Of a stretch of 64,000 nucleotides of DNA, positions 43,454 through 52,295 are shown piece after piece (the first letter of the stretch is position 1; each line of letters starts with the position of its first letter). A model generated the notes under the pieces. It ran no database searches and was not told the origin of the DNA. It was given only the letters and a program-made list of their open reading frames with translations. The translations under genes and the position numbers were made by a program. Origin of the DNA: Pseudomonas lini (GTDB lineage Bacteria; Pseudomonadota; Gammaproteobacteria; Pseudomonadales; Pseudomonadaceae); the NCBI RefSeq assembly GCF_001042905.1, contig NZ_JYLB01000010.1, forward strand, positions 62,001-126,000, given 5' to 3'.

Positions 43454-44827
43454 ATGACCGAGCCCCTCCTCAGCTTTGATGCACTCAAGCGCGCCGCTGC
43501 CGCAGGCGAGATCGATACCGTGTTGGTCTGCATGGTCGACATGCAAGGACGACTGGTCGGCAAGCGATTCCAGGTCGAGTTTTTCATCGACAGCGGCCAC
43601 GAAGAAACCCACTGCTGCAATTACCTGCTGGCCGACGACATCGACATGGAGCCGGTGCCGGGTTACGCCGCGGCCAGCTGGAGCAAAGGCTATGGCGACT
43701 TTGTCCTGAAACCCGACATGGCCACCTTGCGTCGCGTGCCTTGGCTGGAATGCACGGCGCTGGTGCTCTGCGACGTGCTCGATCATCACCACCGACGCGA
43801 CCTGCCGCACAGCCCGCGGGCGATCCTGAAAAAACAGGTCGAGCGCCTGCGCGAACGCGGCTATACCGGCATGTTCGCCTCGGAGCTGGAATTCTATCTG
43901 TTCGACGAGAGTTACCAGGCGATCCACGAGCGCAACTACCACAAGCCGAAGACGGCCGGCCATTACATCGAGGATTACAACATCCTGCAGACCACCCGCG
44001 AGGAACCGGTCTTGCGGGCGATTCGCAAACACCTGCAGGCCAGCGGCATTCCGGTGGAAAACTCCAAGGGTGAATGGGGGCCGGGACAGGAAGAGATCAA
44101 CATCCGTTATGCCGATGCCCTGACCATGGCCGATCACCACGTGATCATCAAACACGCCTGCAAAGAGATCGCGCAACTGCAAGGCAAGGCGATCACGTTC
44201 ATGGCCAAGTGGCGCTATGACGCCGCCGGTTCCAGCAGCCATGTGCACAATTCACTGTGGGACAAAAATGCCAAGAAGCCGCTGTTCTTTGACCCCAAGG
44301 CCGAGTTCGGCATGTCGAAGCTGATGCGCTCCTGGGTGGCCGGGCAGCTCAAATACGCCAACGACATCACCTGTTTTCTTGCGCCCTACATCAATTCGTA
44401 CAAGCGCTTTCAGGCCGGCACTTTCGCGCCGACGCGGGCCGTCTGGAGTCGGGACAATCGCACCGCAGGCTTTCGTTTATGCGCGGAAGGCAGCAAGGCC
44501 ATCCGCATCGAATGCCGTATCGGCGGTGCCGACCTCAACCCCTATCTGGCCTTCGCGGCCTTGATCGCCGCAGGCCTGGCCGGTATCGACGAGAAACTCA
44601 GCCTGGCGCCGCCCTTCGAGGGCGATGCTTACGTCGACGAGCACTTGCCTGAAGTGTCGAAAACCCTGCGCGAGGCCTGCGCCGCGCTCAAGGCGTCGAG
44701 CATGTTGCGCGAGGCGTTCGGCGATGAAGTGATCGACCACTACGTGCACACCGCCGAGTGGGAGCAGAAAGAGTACGACCGGCGCATCACCGACTGGGAA
44801 CTGCAGCGCGGCTTCGAGCGTTATTGA
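43454..44827 (+). CDS. Glutamine synthetase-like gamma-glutamylamide synthetase
   Basis: A 457-residue member of the GS superfamily of the PuuA/IpuC type, which joins glutamate to an amine using ATP. GS signatures are present: the metal-site Glu in FASELEFYLFDESY, GEWGPGQEEINI, FMAKWRYDAAGSSSHVHNSL (ATP/ammonia site) and FRLCAEGSKAIRIECRIGGA. The following genes (aldehyde dehydrogenase, alcohol dehydrogenase, permease) suggest the amine is an amino alcohol, as in the isopropylamine/alaninol pathway. AGGA lies nine bases before the ATG at 43454. Confidence 0.88.
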   Translation: MTEPLLSFDALKRAAAAGEIDTVLVCMVDMQGRLVGKRFQVEFFIDSGHEETHCCNYLLADDIDMEPVPGYAAASWSKGYGDFVLKPDMATLRRVPWLECTALVLCDVLDHHHRRDLPHSPRAILKKQVERLRERGYTGMFASELEFYLFDESYQAIHERNYHKPKTAGHYIEDYNILQTTREEPVLRAIRKHLQASGIPVENSKGEWGPGQEEINIRYADALTMADHHVIIKHACKEIAQLQGKAITFMAKWRYDAAGSSSHVHNSLWDKNAKKPLFFDPKAEFGMSKLMRSWVAGQLKYANDITCFLAPYINSYKRFQAGTFAPTRAVWSRDNRTAGFRLCAEGSKAIRIECRIGGADLNPYLAFAALIAAGLAGIDEKLSLAPPFEGDAYVDEHLPEVSKTLREACAALKASSMLREAFGDEVIDHYVHTAEWEQKEYDRRITDWELQRGFERY

Positions 44828-44836
44828 GCACACACC

Positions 44837-46228
44837 ATGACTGAGATCGTTCAACTTATCTCCCCGGTCGATGGCCGGGTCTACGCCGAACGCCGCCGTG
44901 CCGATGCGGCGCAACTCGACCAGGCTCTGGCGGCGGCCGCAGCGGCCCAGGCGCAATGGAAGCGCCGGCCACTGAGCGAACGCGCCGCGTTTTGCAGCGC
45001 CGCCGTGGACGCAATGTTGGCGATGAAGGCCGAGATCGTACCGGAGCTGGCCTGGCAGATGGGCCGCCCAATACGCTTCGGCGCCGGCGAGTTACGCGGT
45101 TTTGAAGAACGTGCGCGGCACATGATCGCCATTGCGCCTGAAGCGTTGGCAGCGATTGAACCTGCACCTGTCGCCGGTTTTCGGCGCTGTATCAAACGCG
45201 AGGCGTTGGGTACGGTGCTGGTCGTTGCGCCGTGGAATTACCCCTATCTGACGGCGGTGAATACGATCATTCCGGCGTTGATGGCGGGCAACAGCGTGAT
45301 TCTCAAACACGCCACGCAAACGCTGCTGGTGGGCGAACGGTTCGCCGAGGTGTTTCGCCGCGCCAATCTGCCCGAAGGCCTGTTCCACAACTTGCTGCTC
45401 GATCATAAACAGACCGCCGCGATCATCGCCTCGGGACGTGTGCAACAGGTGAACTTCACCGGTTCAGTCGATGCCGGCAAGGCCATGGAAAGCGCCGCCA
45501 CTGGATGCTTCCTCGGCATGGGCCTGGAGCTTGGCGGCAAAGACCCGGCCTATGTCCGGGCAGACGCCAACCTTGAGCATGCGGTGGAAAATCTGGTGGA
45601 CGGCAGCTTCTTCAATTCCGGGCAGAGCTGCTGCGCGGTCGAGCGCATCTATGTCGATGAAAAAATTTACCCGGCCTTTGTCGAGCGCTTCGTCGCCTTG
45701 ACCCGCCAATACGTACTCGGCAATCCGCTGGACGAAGCCACCACCCTCGGCCCGCTGATCACTCCGAGCGCCGCTGAATTCGTTCGCGGGCAGATCGCCG
45801 ATGCACTGGCACAAGGGGCCAAGGCACTGATCGATCCAAAGGACTTTCCCGCCGACGTACCGGGCAGCGTCTACCTCGCGCCGCAGGTATTGGTGGACGT
45901 CACCCATCAAATGTCGGTGATGCGCGAAGAAAGCTTTGGCCCGGTGGTCGGCATCATGCCGGTGGCCAGCGACGACCAAGCCATCGCGTTGATGAACGAC
46001 AGTGAGTTCGGGCTCAGCGCTTCCATCTGGACCCAGGACCTGGCCGCCGCCGAACGCATCGGCGACGAGATCGCCACTGGCACCGTGTTCATGAACCGCT
46101 GCGATTATCTGGACCCGGCCCTGGCCTGGACCGGGGTGAAAAACAGCGGGCGCGGCGTAACGCTGTCGCGCCTTGGCTATGAACACCTGACCCGCGCGAA
46201 ATCCTTCCATCTGCGCCACGAGATCTGA
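44837..46228 (+). CDS. NAD-dependent aldehyde dehydrogenase
   Basis: A 463-residue aldehyde dehydrogenase. Catalytic Cys is in FNSGQSCCAVERI, general-base Glu in LELGGKDPAYV, and the cofactor motif in NFTGSVDAGKAM; VVAPWNYPYLTAVNTIIPAL is the ALDH core. It follows the gamma-glutamylamide synthetase gene by nine bases. In the IpuI-type pathway it would oxidise a gamma-glutamylated amino aldehyde to the acid. That role is inferred from the gene order. Confidence 0.92.
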   Translation: MTEIVQLISPVDGRVYAERRRADAAQLDQALAAAAAAQAQWKRRPLSERAAFCSAAVDAMLAMKAEIVPELAWQMGRPIRFGAGELRGFEERARHMIAIAPEALAAIEPAPVAGFRRCIKREALGTVLVVAPWNYPYLTAVNTIIPALMAGNSVILKHATQTLLVGERFAEVFRRANLPEGLFHNLLLDHKQTAAIIASGRVQQVNFTGSVDAGKAMESAATGCFLGMGLELGGKDPAYVRADANLEHAVENLVDGSFFNSGQSCCAVERIYVDEKIYPAFVERFVALTRQYVLGNPLDEATTLGPLITPSAAEFVRGQIADALAQGAKALIDPKDFPADVPGSVYLAPQVLVDVTHQMSVMREESFGPVVGIMPVASDDQAIALMNDSEFGLSASIWTQDLAAAERIGDEIATGTVFMNRCDYLDPALAWTGVKNSGRGVTLSRLGYEHLTRAKSFHLRHEI

Positions 46229-46231
46229 GCC

Positions 46232-47392
46232 ATGAGCCTGACCGCGAACTGGAACTACCCCACGAGCATCCGCTTTGGCGTCGGCCGCATCGCCGAATTG
46301 GCCGAGGTCTGCCGCAGCCAAGGGATCCAGCGACCGTTGCTGGTCACCGACAGCGGCCTGGCGCGTGCCCCGATCACCACGGCGGCGCTGGAATCGTTGC
46401 GCGCTGCTGGCCTTGGTGTAGCGCTGTTTTGCGACCTCAAGCCAAATCCGATTGAAGCCAATCTGGCAGGAGGACTCGACGCCTGGCGCGCCGGCAAACA
46501 CGATGGCGTGGTCGCCTTTGGCGGTGGCAGTGGCCTGGACATGGGCAAGCTCATCGCGTTCATGAGCGGCCAGACCCGACCGGTCTGGGATTTCGAAGAC
46601 ATCGGCGACTACTGGACACGCGCCGACGAAAGCAGCATCGCCCCGGTCATTGCGGTGCCGACCACCGCGGGCACCGGCTCCGAAGTCGGCCGTGCGGCGG
46701 TGATCATCGACGAACGTACGCACACCAAACGCATCATCTTTCACCCGAAGATGATGCCGCAGGTGGTCATCAGCGACCCGGCCCTCACCATCGGCATGCC
46801 GGCAAAAGTCACCGCCGGCACCGGCATGGATGCGTTTGCCCATTGCCTGGAATCGTACTGCGCTCCCGGTTTCCATCCCATGGCCGAAGGCATTGCGGTG
46901 GAAGGCATGCGCCTGGTGGCCAATGCCCTGGTGCGAGCCGTACACACCCCCTCCGACCTCGACGCGCGCGCGCAAATGCTCGCTGCGGCCGCGATGGGCG
47001 CTACCGCTTTCCAGAAAGGTCTGGGCGCAATTCACGCGCTTTCGCATCCGGTGGGATCCCTGTACGACACCCATCACGGCATGACCAATGCCACCTTCAT
47101 GCCCTATGTGCTCAAGTTCAATCGCCCGGCCATCGAAGAACGCATCACTCGCCTGGCGGCTTATTTGCGTCTGCCCTCCCCGGGCTTCGACAGCTTTCTG
47201 GCCTTCGTCCTCAAGCTGCGCAAAGACGTCGGCGTGCCGCATACGCTGTTTGAGTTGGGGGTGGATGACAAGCAGGCCGATTTGATCGCGGACATGGCGA
47301 TTGTCGATCCCTGCGCCGGTGGCAACCCATTGCCGTTGACACGAACTGGCGCGGCAGAAATTTTCGACGCGGCGTTCCACGGCCGTCTTTAA
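46232..47392 (+). CDS. Iron-containing alcohol dehydrogenase
   Basis: A 386-residue group III alcohol dehydrogenase. NAD-binding GGGSGLDMGK, PTTAGTGSEVGRAAV, and the iron ligands in GMDAFAHCLESY (Asp, His), HALSHPVGSLYDTHHGMTN (two His) are all present. It starts three bases after the aldehyde dehydrogenase stop, so the two are coupled. It would convert the hydroxyl of an amino-alcohol derivative to the aldehyde used by the preceding enzyme (IpuH-like). Confidence 0.92.
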   Translation: MSLTANWNYPTSIRFGVGRIAELAEVCRSQGIQRPLLVTDSGLARAPITTAALESLRAAGLGVALFCDLKPNPIEANLAGGLDAWRAGKHDGVVAFGGGSGLDMGKLIAFMSGQTRPVWDFEDIGDYWTRADESSIAPVIAVPTTAGTGSEVGRAAVIIDERTHTKRIIFHPKMMPQVVISDPALTIGMPAKVTAGTGMDAFAHCLESYCAPGFHPMAEGIAVEGMRLVANALVRAVHTPSDLDARAQMLAAAAMGATAFQKGLGAIHALSHPVGSLYDTHHGMTNATFMPYVLKFNRPAIEERITRLAAYLRLPSPGFDSFLAFVLKLRKDVGVPHTLFELGVDDKQADLIADMAIVDPCAGGNPLPLTRTGAAEIFDAAFHGRL

Positions 47393-47497
47393 GCGAGTTA
47401 GAGGCAGGAGCAGTACGACAGGGGGTTGAAGACAAACCCATTCGGCAACGCACCACGCGGATGGATGTGGATCAAAACCTGAACAAGAGCACACGCT

Positions 47498-49063
47498 ATG
47501 AGTCCAGTAAACCAACCCGGCGCCACCGCGCCACAAGACGACGACCTCAAGGTGTTGCACAACATGGGCTATGCCCAGCAACTCTCCCGACGCATGGGCG
47601 TTTTCTCCAACTTTGCCATTTCCTTTTCGATCATTTGCATCCTCTCGGGTGGCATCAACTCGCTGGCACAGGGCACCTCGGGGGCAGGCGGTGCGGCCAT
47701 CGGTATCGGCTGGCCACTCGGCTGCCTGATCTCCGGGGTTTTCGCCATGGCCATGGCACAGATTTCCTCGGCCTACCCAACCGCTGGCGGCCTCTATCAC
47801 TGGGGCTCGATTCTCGGAAACCGCTTCACTGGCTGGCTGACGGCCTGGTTCAACCTGTTGGGGTTGATCACGGTACTCGGCGCGATTAACGTCGGTACCT
47901 ATTACTTCTTTTTTGGTGCCTTCGGACCGGCCTTGGGAATGGAAGACACCATCACCACACGGATCACTTTCCTGGCGATCCTGACCGGCGTCCAGGCCTT
48001 GTGTAACCACTTCGGCATCGGCCTGACCGCAAAGCTCACTGACTTCTCGGGCTACCTGATCTTCGCCACGGCAATCGCGCTGACCATCGTCTGTCTGATG
48101 GCTGCACCCAGCTTTGAGTTCTCCCGGTTGGTGACCTTCGGCAACTACTCCGGCGAAGCCGGCGGCAACGTCTGGCCACAGGTGTCGAACGGCTGGATTT
48201 TCATGCTCGGCCTGCTCTTGCCGATCTACACCATCACCGGCTACGACGCCTCCGCGCATACCTCCGAAGAAACCCGTCAGGCAGCCTGGTCGGTGCCGCT
48301 GGGGATGGTCAGTTCGGTGGCCTGGTCGTTGCTGTTCGGCTGGGTGATGCTCTGCTCGTTTGTGCTGATGCTGCCGAGCATGGACGAAGCGGCGAAGCAG
48401 GGTTGGAATGTGTTCTTCTGGGCGATGGACACTCAGGTGAACCCGACAATCAAGATGGCGCTTTACCTGGCCATTTTCATCTCGCAGGTTCTCTGCGGGC
48501 TGGCGACCGTAACCTCGGTTTCACGCATGATCTTCGCGTTTTCCCGTGACGGCGGCCTGCCCTTCTCGAAAGCATTGGCCTCGGTCTCACCGACCCATCG
48601 CAGCCCGGTGGCGGCGATCTGGACCGGTGCCACGCTCGCGGTGTTGTTCGTATGGGGATCGTCCCTGGTATCGATCGGCGAAACGCCGGTTTACACGATC
48701 GTGGTCTCCTGCACGGTGATCTTCCTGTTCTTCTCTTTCATCATTCCCATCGTGCTGGGCCTGTTTACCTACGGGACCGCGAAGTGGCCGACCATGGGAC
48801 CGTGGAACATGGGGCGCGCGTTGTACTCGTTTTTCGCCATCCTCTCGATCCTTTCGATGGTGCTGATCTTTGTGATCGGCATTCAGCCACCGAACGATTG
48901 GGCGCTGTACATCACGCTCGGTTTTCTGATTCTGACGGCGATCGTCTGGTTCGGCTTTGAAACCCGACGCTTCCAGGGCCCGCCCGTGGGCGACATGATC
49001 ATCAAGCGTCAGGCAGAAATCGCAGCGGCTGAAGAGGCGTTGAATAAACAGGCTGGGGGCTGA
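47498..49063 (+). CDS. APC-family amino acid/amine permease
   Basis: A 521-residue permease of the amino acid/choline transporter group, 12 predicted membrane segments. Family features: FSNFAISFSIICILSGG near the N-terminus, GGLYHWGSILG and YDASAHTSEETRQAAWSVP. It ends the cassette and probably imports its substrate (an amine or amino alcohol). An AAGAG site precedes the ATG, and a strong terminator follows the stop. Confidence 0.9.
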   Translation: MSPVNQPGATAPQDDDLKVLHNMGYAQQLSRRMGVFSNFAISFSIICILSGGINSLAQGTSGAGGAAIGIGWPLGCLISGVFAMAMAQISSAYPTAGGLYHWGSILGNRFTGWLTAWFNLLGLITVLGAINVGTYYFFFGAFGPALGMEDTITTRITFLAILTGVQALCNHFGIGLTAKLTDFSGYLIFATAIALTIVCLMAAPSFEFSRLVTFGNYSGEAGGNVWPQVSNGWIFMLGLLLPIYTITGYDASAHTSEETRQAAWSVPLGMVSSVAWSLLFGWVMLCSFVLMLPSMDEAAKQGWNVFFWAMDTQVNPTIKMALYLAIFISQVLCGLATVTSVSRMIFAFSRDGGLPFSKALASVSPTHRSPVAAIWTGATLAVLFVWGSSLVSIGETPVYTIVVSCTVIFLFFSFIIPIVLGLFTYGTAKWPTMGPWNMGRALYSFFAILSILSMVLIFVIGIQPPNDWALYITLGFLILTAIVWFGFETRRFQGPPVGDMIIKRQAEIAAAEEALNKQAGG

Positions 49064-49080
49064 TTGCGACAACCATGAAC

Positions 49081-49104
49081 AGCGGGGCACTGCGCCCCGC
49101 TTTC
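49081..49104 (+). terminator. Intrinsic terminator of the amine cassette
   Basis: 8-bp stem AGCGGGGC/GCCCCGCT with a 5-base loop, then TTCC, 17 bases after the permease stop. Confidence 0.7.
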
Positions 49105-49232
49105 CTCACAATTCATCCGGCCGATTCGACCACTTCGTAACCATGAGTGACATCCTCCTGATGTATTCCTGATCATCTCCAGGAAAAGCACTTCGAGCTC
49201 ATTCAATGCGCAGTAGGTGAAACATCGTACGC

Positions 49233-49817
49233 TTACGATGCAAACCAATAAGTTGTAAGTTTCAGTTGTATTTGATCACGATATAAAGTCGCTACATAGT
49301 CAACAAGAAAGGCCTTGTGCTTGAACTGCGCCTTGGTTATCTGCCATTCGCAGGTATTGGCATCGATGAATATAATATGGTCATCCGCTCGCTTTAGACC
49401 AAAGCAATGCCCTTCCATACTGATGTAGTAATACCCGTTGATCGGGAATAACGCATCAAAGCAAAAAGTGATTTGACCCAACGAAAATCTGTCCACGCTC
49501 TTGGGAATCGCGGGAGAACGTCCCAAGGATAAGGCTCCCAGAATCTGGCTGTCCGAGTGAAACTTTAAATCGTCGTGTAGCGCCACGAACTTGGAAGCGC
49601 TACTGCCACTAAGATTGCTGACGTCAGCTCGAAACTGTTCGAGTATCTTGTCGACACCCAAACGTTGAGCGTCCAAATGTGATGCAAGCCAGTGCTGTAC
49701 AACGCCACGGCAAACACCTTCGCCGACACCCGCTGATTGACTTTGGAAAATCCGGGCCAGTATGACAGCCCCATGCTGACGCCTTATGCGATCCGACTCT
49801 ACAACTTCGTTGGCCAT
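49233..49817 (-). CDS. YopT/AvrPphB-like (C58) cysteine protease candidate
   Basis: A 194-residue protein. A C58-type catalytic triad is visible: C36 in GEGVCRGVVQHWLASH, H137 in YYISMEGHCFGLKR and D152 in HIIFIDANTCEWQ. The His-Asp spacing (15) equals that of AvrPphB, and the Cys block matches the G-x-C-x-x-x-x-x-W-L pattern. There is no signal peptide. C58 enzymes include type III effectors and proteases fused to toxins. GC is visibly lower than in the neighbours, a sign of transfer. A strong GGAGGA site precedes the ATG. It is encoded alone, convergent with the permease gene. Confidence 0.62.
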   Translation of the reverse strand: MANEVVESDRIRRQHGAVILARIFQSQSAGVGEGVCRGVVQHWLASHLDAQRLGVDKILEQFRADVSNLSGSSASKFVALHDDLKFHSDSQILGALSLGRSPAIPKSVDRFSLGQITFCFDALFPINGYYYISMEGHCFGLKRADDHIIFIDANTCEWQITKAQFKHKAFLVDYVATLYRDQIQLKLTTYWFAS

Positions 49818-50242
49818 GACTGATTCCTCCTGATGCGACTGGATCCTGACTGACCAGGTCCCTCACTCCCTGTAGCTACCCGACATTAGCCCATGAAACG
49901 TCGCCAGGCAGTCCGCCAACCCAATTACCGGTATCACCGATCGTTGAGCCTATGCCCACATAGGTATAAACGGGAAAAACGATTTTGTCGTTGAAAGGGC
50001 AATCAGAACTCAAGACGTCCATTGACGGACATATCGGCCTGATGTCCCTGAGCACAGGATCCAGCGTGATGGGATCCGGACCGAGCTATGATGTAATGAT
50101 CACTGCTGAACAGAGGGTCTTTGATGATCAAAAGAATACCCTCCTGCTGTTTCCTGAAAGGGTGGGCATCGTTCTGTCACCCACGTTATCCGCGCGTATC
50201 CAACTCACTGGATTAAATTCCACTTTCAGAGGAAGCACGCAG
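49818..50242. other. Intergenic region, no gene recognised
   Basis: 425 bases. The frame of the downstream hydrolase stays open back to 49985 but has no ribosome-binding site there and no recognisable protein. Promoters for the C58-like gene and the hydrolase must lie here; I could not place them. Confidence 0.5.
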
Positions 50243-51130
50243 ATGGACCGTCTTACGGCGAAAGATTTTGCCCCTGAACTGCTCGAACTCTACGACTACT
50301 ACGCCCACGGCAAAATCAACCGGCGAGAGTTTCTTGATCGTGCGGCGCTATTCACCTTGGGCGGCCTGACGGCCTCGGCCCTCCTCGCCGCCCTGAGCCC
50401 GAATTATGCGCTGGCCGAGCAGGTGCAATTTACCGACCCGGACATCATCGCCGAGTACATCACCTACCCCTCGCCCGAGGGTCACGGGCAGGTTCGTGGT
50501 TATTGGGTGCGCCCTGCGAAAGCCACCGGCAAGGTGCCGGCGGTGGTGGTCGTACATGAAAACCGTGGGCTCAACCCTTACATCGAGGACGTCGCCCGAC
50601 GTCTCGCCAAAGCGGGGTTCATCGCACTCGCCCCTGACGGCCTGACGTCGGTGGGCGGCTATCCCGGCAACGATGACAAAGGCCGGGAACTGCAGCAGAA
50701 AGTCGATCCGGAAAAGCTCATGAATGACTTTTTCGCCGCCATCGAATGGCTGATGAAACATGACGCCACCAGCGGCAAAGTCGGCATCACCGGTTTCTGT
50801 TATGGCGGTGGAGTCGCCAATGCTGCGGCCGTAGCCTATCCAGAGTTAGGGGCTGCCGTGCCCTTTTATGGCCGTCAGCCAAAGGCTGAAGATGTCCCCA
50901 GAATCAAAGCTCCTCTGCTGATCCACTATGGCGAACTGGATACGCGTATCAATGAAGGATGGCCCGCTTATGAGCAGGCGTTGAAAGCGGCCGGCAAGAC
51001 CTATGAAGCCTATATCTACCCCGGCGTTAACCATGGCTTCCATAACGACTCTACGCCTCGATACGATGATGCCGCCGCCAGGCTTGCCTGGGACCGAACA
51101 CTGGCCTGGTTTCGGCGTTACTTGGCTTGA
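50243..51130 (+). CDS. Tat-exported dienelactone hydrolase family protein
   Basis: A 295-residue alpha/beta hydrolase of the DLH family (YghX-like). A Tat-type signal is at about residues 28-62: NRREFLDRAALFTLGGLTAS followed by a hydrophobic core and LSPNYALA. Catalytic residues: Cys in TGFCYGGG (DLH nucleophile elbow), Asp in HYGELDTRI and His in VNHGFHNDS. The ATG at 50243 follows AGAGGAAG. Native substrate unknown. It lies upstream of the Y-X10-GDL genes on the same strand, 236 bases away, so a link is possible but not shown. Confidence 0.88.
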   Translation: MDRLTAKDFAPELLELYDYYAHGKINRREFLDRAALFTLGGLTASALLAALSPNYALAEQVQFTDPDIIAEYITYPSPEGHGQVRGYWVRPAKATGKVPAVVVVHENRGLNPYIEDVARRLAKAGFIALAPDGLTSVGGYPGNDDKGRELQQKVDPEKLMNDFFAAIEWLMKHDATSGKVGITGFCYGGGVANAAAVAYPELGAAVPFYGRQPKAEDVPRIKAPLLIHYGELDTRINEGWPAYEQALKAAGKTYEAYIYPGVNHGFHNDSTPRYDDAAARLAWDRTLAWFRRYLA

Positions 51131-51162
51131 TTAATCAAATACGAATAATGGCGATAAGGAAA

Positions 51163-51225
51163 TTAACGCTTATGAAGAAGTAACTGAACAGGTCCTCCTT
51201 CATCGCCAATCTTAATATTGAACAT
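51163..51225 (-). CDS. Possible 20-residue peptide
   Basis: MFNIKIGDEGGPVQLLLHKR, read on the minus strand with a GGAGG ribosome-binding site four bases before the ATG. It is in the gap between the hydrolase and the Y-X10-GDL cassette. No family recognised; it could be chance. Confidence 0.3.
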   Translation of the reverse strand: MFNIKIGDEGGPVQLLLHKR

Positions 51226-51366
51226 ATCGCCTCCTAACCCATCGCGATTAATAAAATAATATTAAAAATTACTGTTCCATTGTCCATTGCATATTTATCC
51301 GCGCCTGCTTAACTGCAAAAACTGCTGATGACAGCAGTGCCCGTAAACACCACGGAAGGAATCGTT
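51226..51366 (+). promoter_or_regulatory. AT-rich upstream region of the Y-X10-GDL cassette
   Basis: A markedly AT-rich stretch (about 51240-51300) precedes the first cassette gene. It probably contains the promoter, but I cannot choose between several weak -10-like sequences. Confidence 0.4.
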
Positions 51367-51555
51367 ATGAGCAGCTCAACTCGCCATAGCATGCCCCCCT
51401 ATGGGGTGGCCATCCAAAGCGCGATCAAGACCGGCGACCTGCCGCAAATGAAGACGCTGTTGAAACAACGCGATGCATCCACACCTGAAAACAAAGAGCT
51501 AAGTACCGCTTACGAGCAATTGGCCAAGGAAGTCGCACGCCTGGAAAAGCATTAA
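51367..51555 (+). CDS. Y-X10-GDL peptide (DUF1843), probable radical SAM substrate
   Basis: A 62-residue protein consisting almost wholly of a DUF1843 domain: Y12, ten residues, then GDL at 23-25 (PPYGVAIQSAIKTGDLPQMK), followed by a predicted helix ending ARLEKH. The Y-X(10)-GDL pattern is the one used to define targets of the radical SAM 'trio' family, whose enzyme is encoded at 53136. GGAAGGA precedes the ATG at 51367. The motif recurs in the next two genes. Confidence 0.85.
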   Translation: MSSSTRHSMPPYGVAIQSAIKTGDLPQMKTLLKQRDASTPENKELSTAYEQLAKEVARLEKH

Positions 51556-51596
51556 CAGCTATTTCCGCTCCCCTTATTGCAATGGAGGCAATAACC

Positions 51597-52241
51597 ATGT
51601 CTGGTTCTAATCAGCAACCTGTCGGTTTGTTCCCGCTCGCCTACCGAATTGGTACTTCGATGCCGGGTGCACAAACTCTGGCACTCAATATTCTAGTCTT
51701 TACCCCTGATGAGACTGTCAACGGCACCGCTGCAATCACTCAGGCGACCAACCCGCCTCTGGATGTGCACTCCGATGTCTGGGGCGAGTACACCTACCTG
51801 ACGGTCATGTCACCCGGCGTCAGCAAAATCCTGATCACCGCCCAAGGCAATCACGGCGGCTCAGGCTCGAATTCCATCGTGAATTTCAAGTTGCAACTGG
51901 TGGTGGGCACCGACTGGAAAGAAGGTATCGCCAACTATTCGTACTTGAATGGTCAGCAGTGGGTCGAGGTCAACAATGCTCCCGCCCATCTCATTGAGGC
52001 GGTGCCGTCCCACGTTTCCTTGCCGCCGTTGGAACCCGGCCCGGTGATTCCGCCGGAGTCGTCTTATCCGCCAATCATGCCGCTGTATGCCGCACCGATT
52101 CAAAGTGCAATGGCCAGCGGTGACCTGGCCCAGATGAAAAACCTGTCGCGCCTGGCCCAGCAGCAACTGGATCAGCAACCCCAACTGCAGACGGCGCTTG
52201 AAACGGCCAAGGAAGAAATCAGCCGGCAGGAACGCCGCTGA
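51597..52241 (+). CDS. DUF1842-DUF1843 protein with Y-X10-GDL motif
   Basis: A 214-residue protein. Residues 10 to about 128 are DUF1842, probably a beta-rich domain (VWGEYTYLTVMSPG, GTDWKEGIANYSY). A Pro-rich linker (about 135-160) leads to a C-terminal DUF1843: Y164, ten residues, GDL 175-177 (LYAAPIQSAMASGDLAQMK). It has no signal peptide. GGAGG precedes the ATG at 51597, 41 bases after the previous stop. Probably a second substrate of the radical SAM enzyme. Confidence 0.87.
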   Translation: MSGSNQQPVGLFPLAYRIGTSMPGAQTLALNILVFTPDETVNGTAAITQATNPPLDVHSDVWGEYTYLTVMSPGVSKILITAQGNHGGSGSNSIVNFKLQLVVGTDWKEGIANYSYLNGQQWVEVNNAPAHLIEAVPSHVSLPPLEPGPVIPPESSYPPIMPLYAAPIQSAMASGDLAQMKNLSRLAQQQLDQQPQLQTALETAKEEISRQERR

Positions 52242-52295
52242 CTCGACCACGAAATATGCCCGACTTGTCTTGAATACAAATAAGGGAGTAGCACC

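Noticed and set aside
45464..48259. 931-codon open frame on the minus strand
   Set aside because: It is antisense to three well-supported genes (aldehyde dehydrogenase, alcohol dehydrogenase, permease) and has no recognisable domain. Such frames arise from GC-rich third codon positions.
49985..50242. N-terminal extension of the dienelactone hydrolase
   Set aside because: The frame is open but lacks a ribosome-binding site, while AGAGGAAG precedes the ATG at 50243, which places the Tat signal near the N-terminus as expected.
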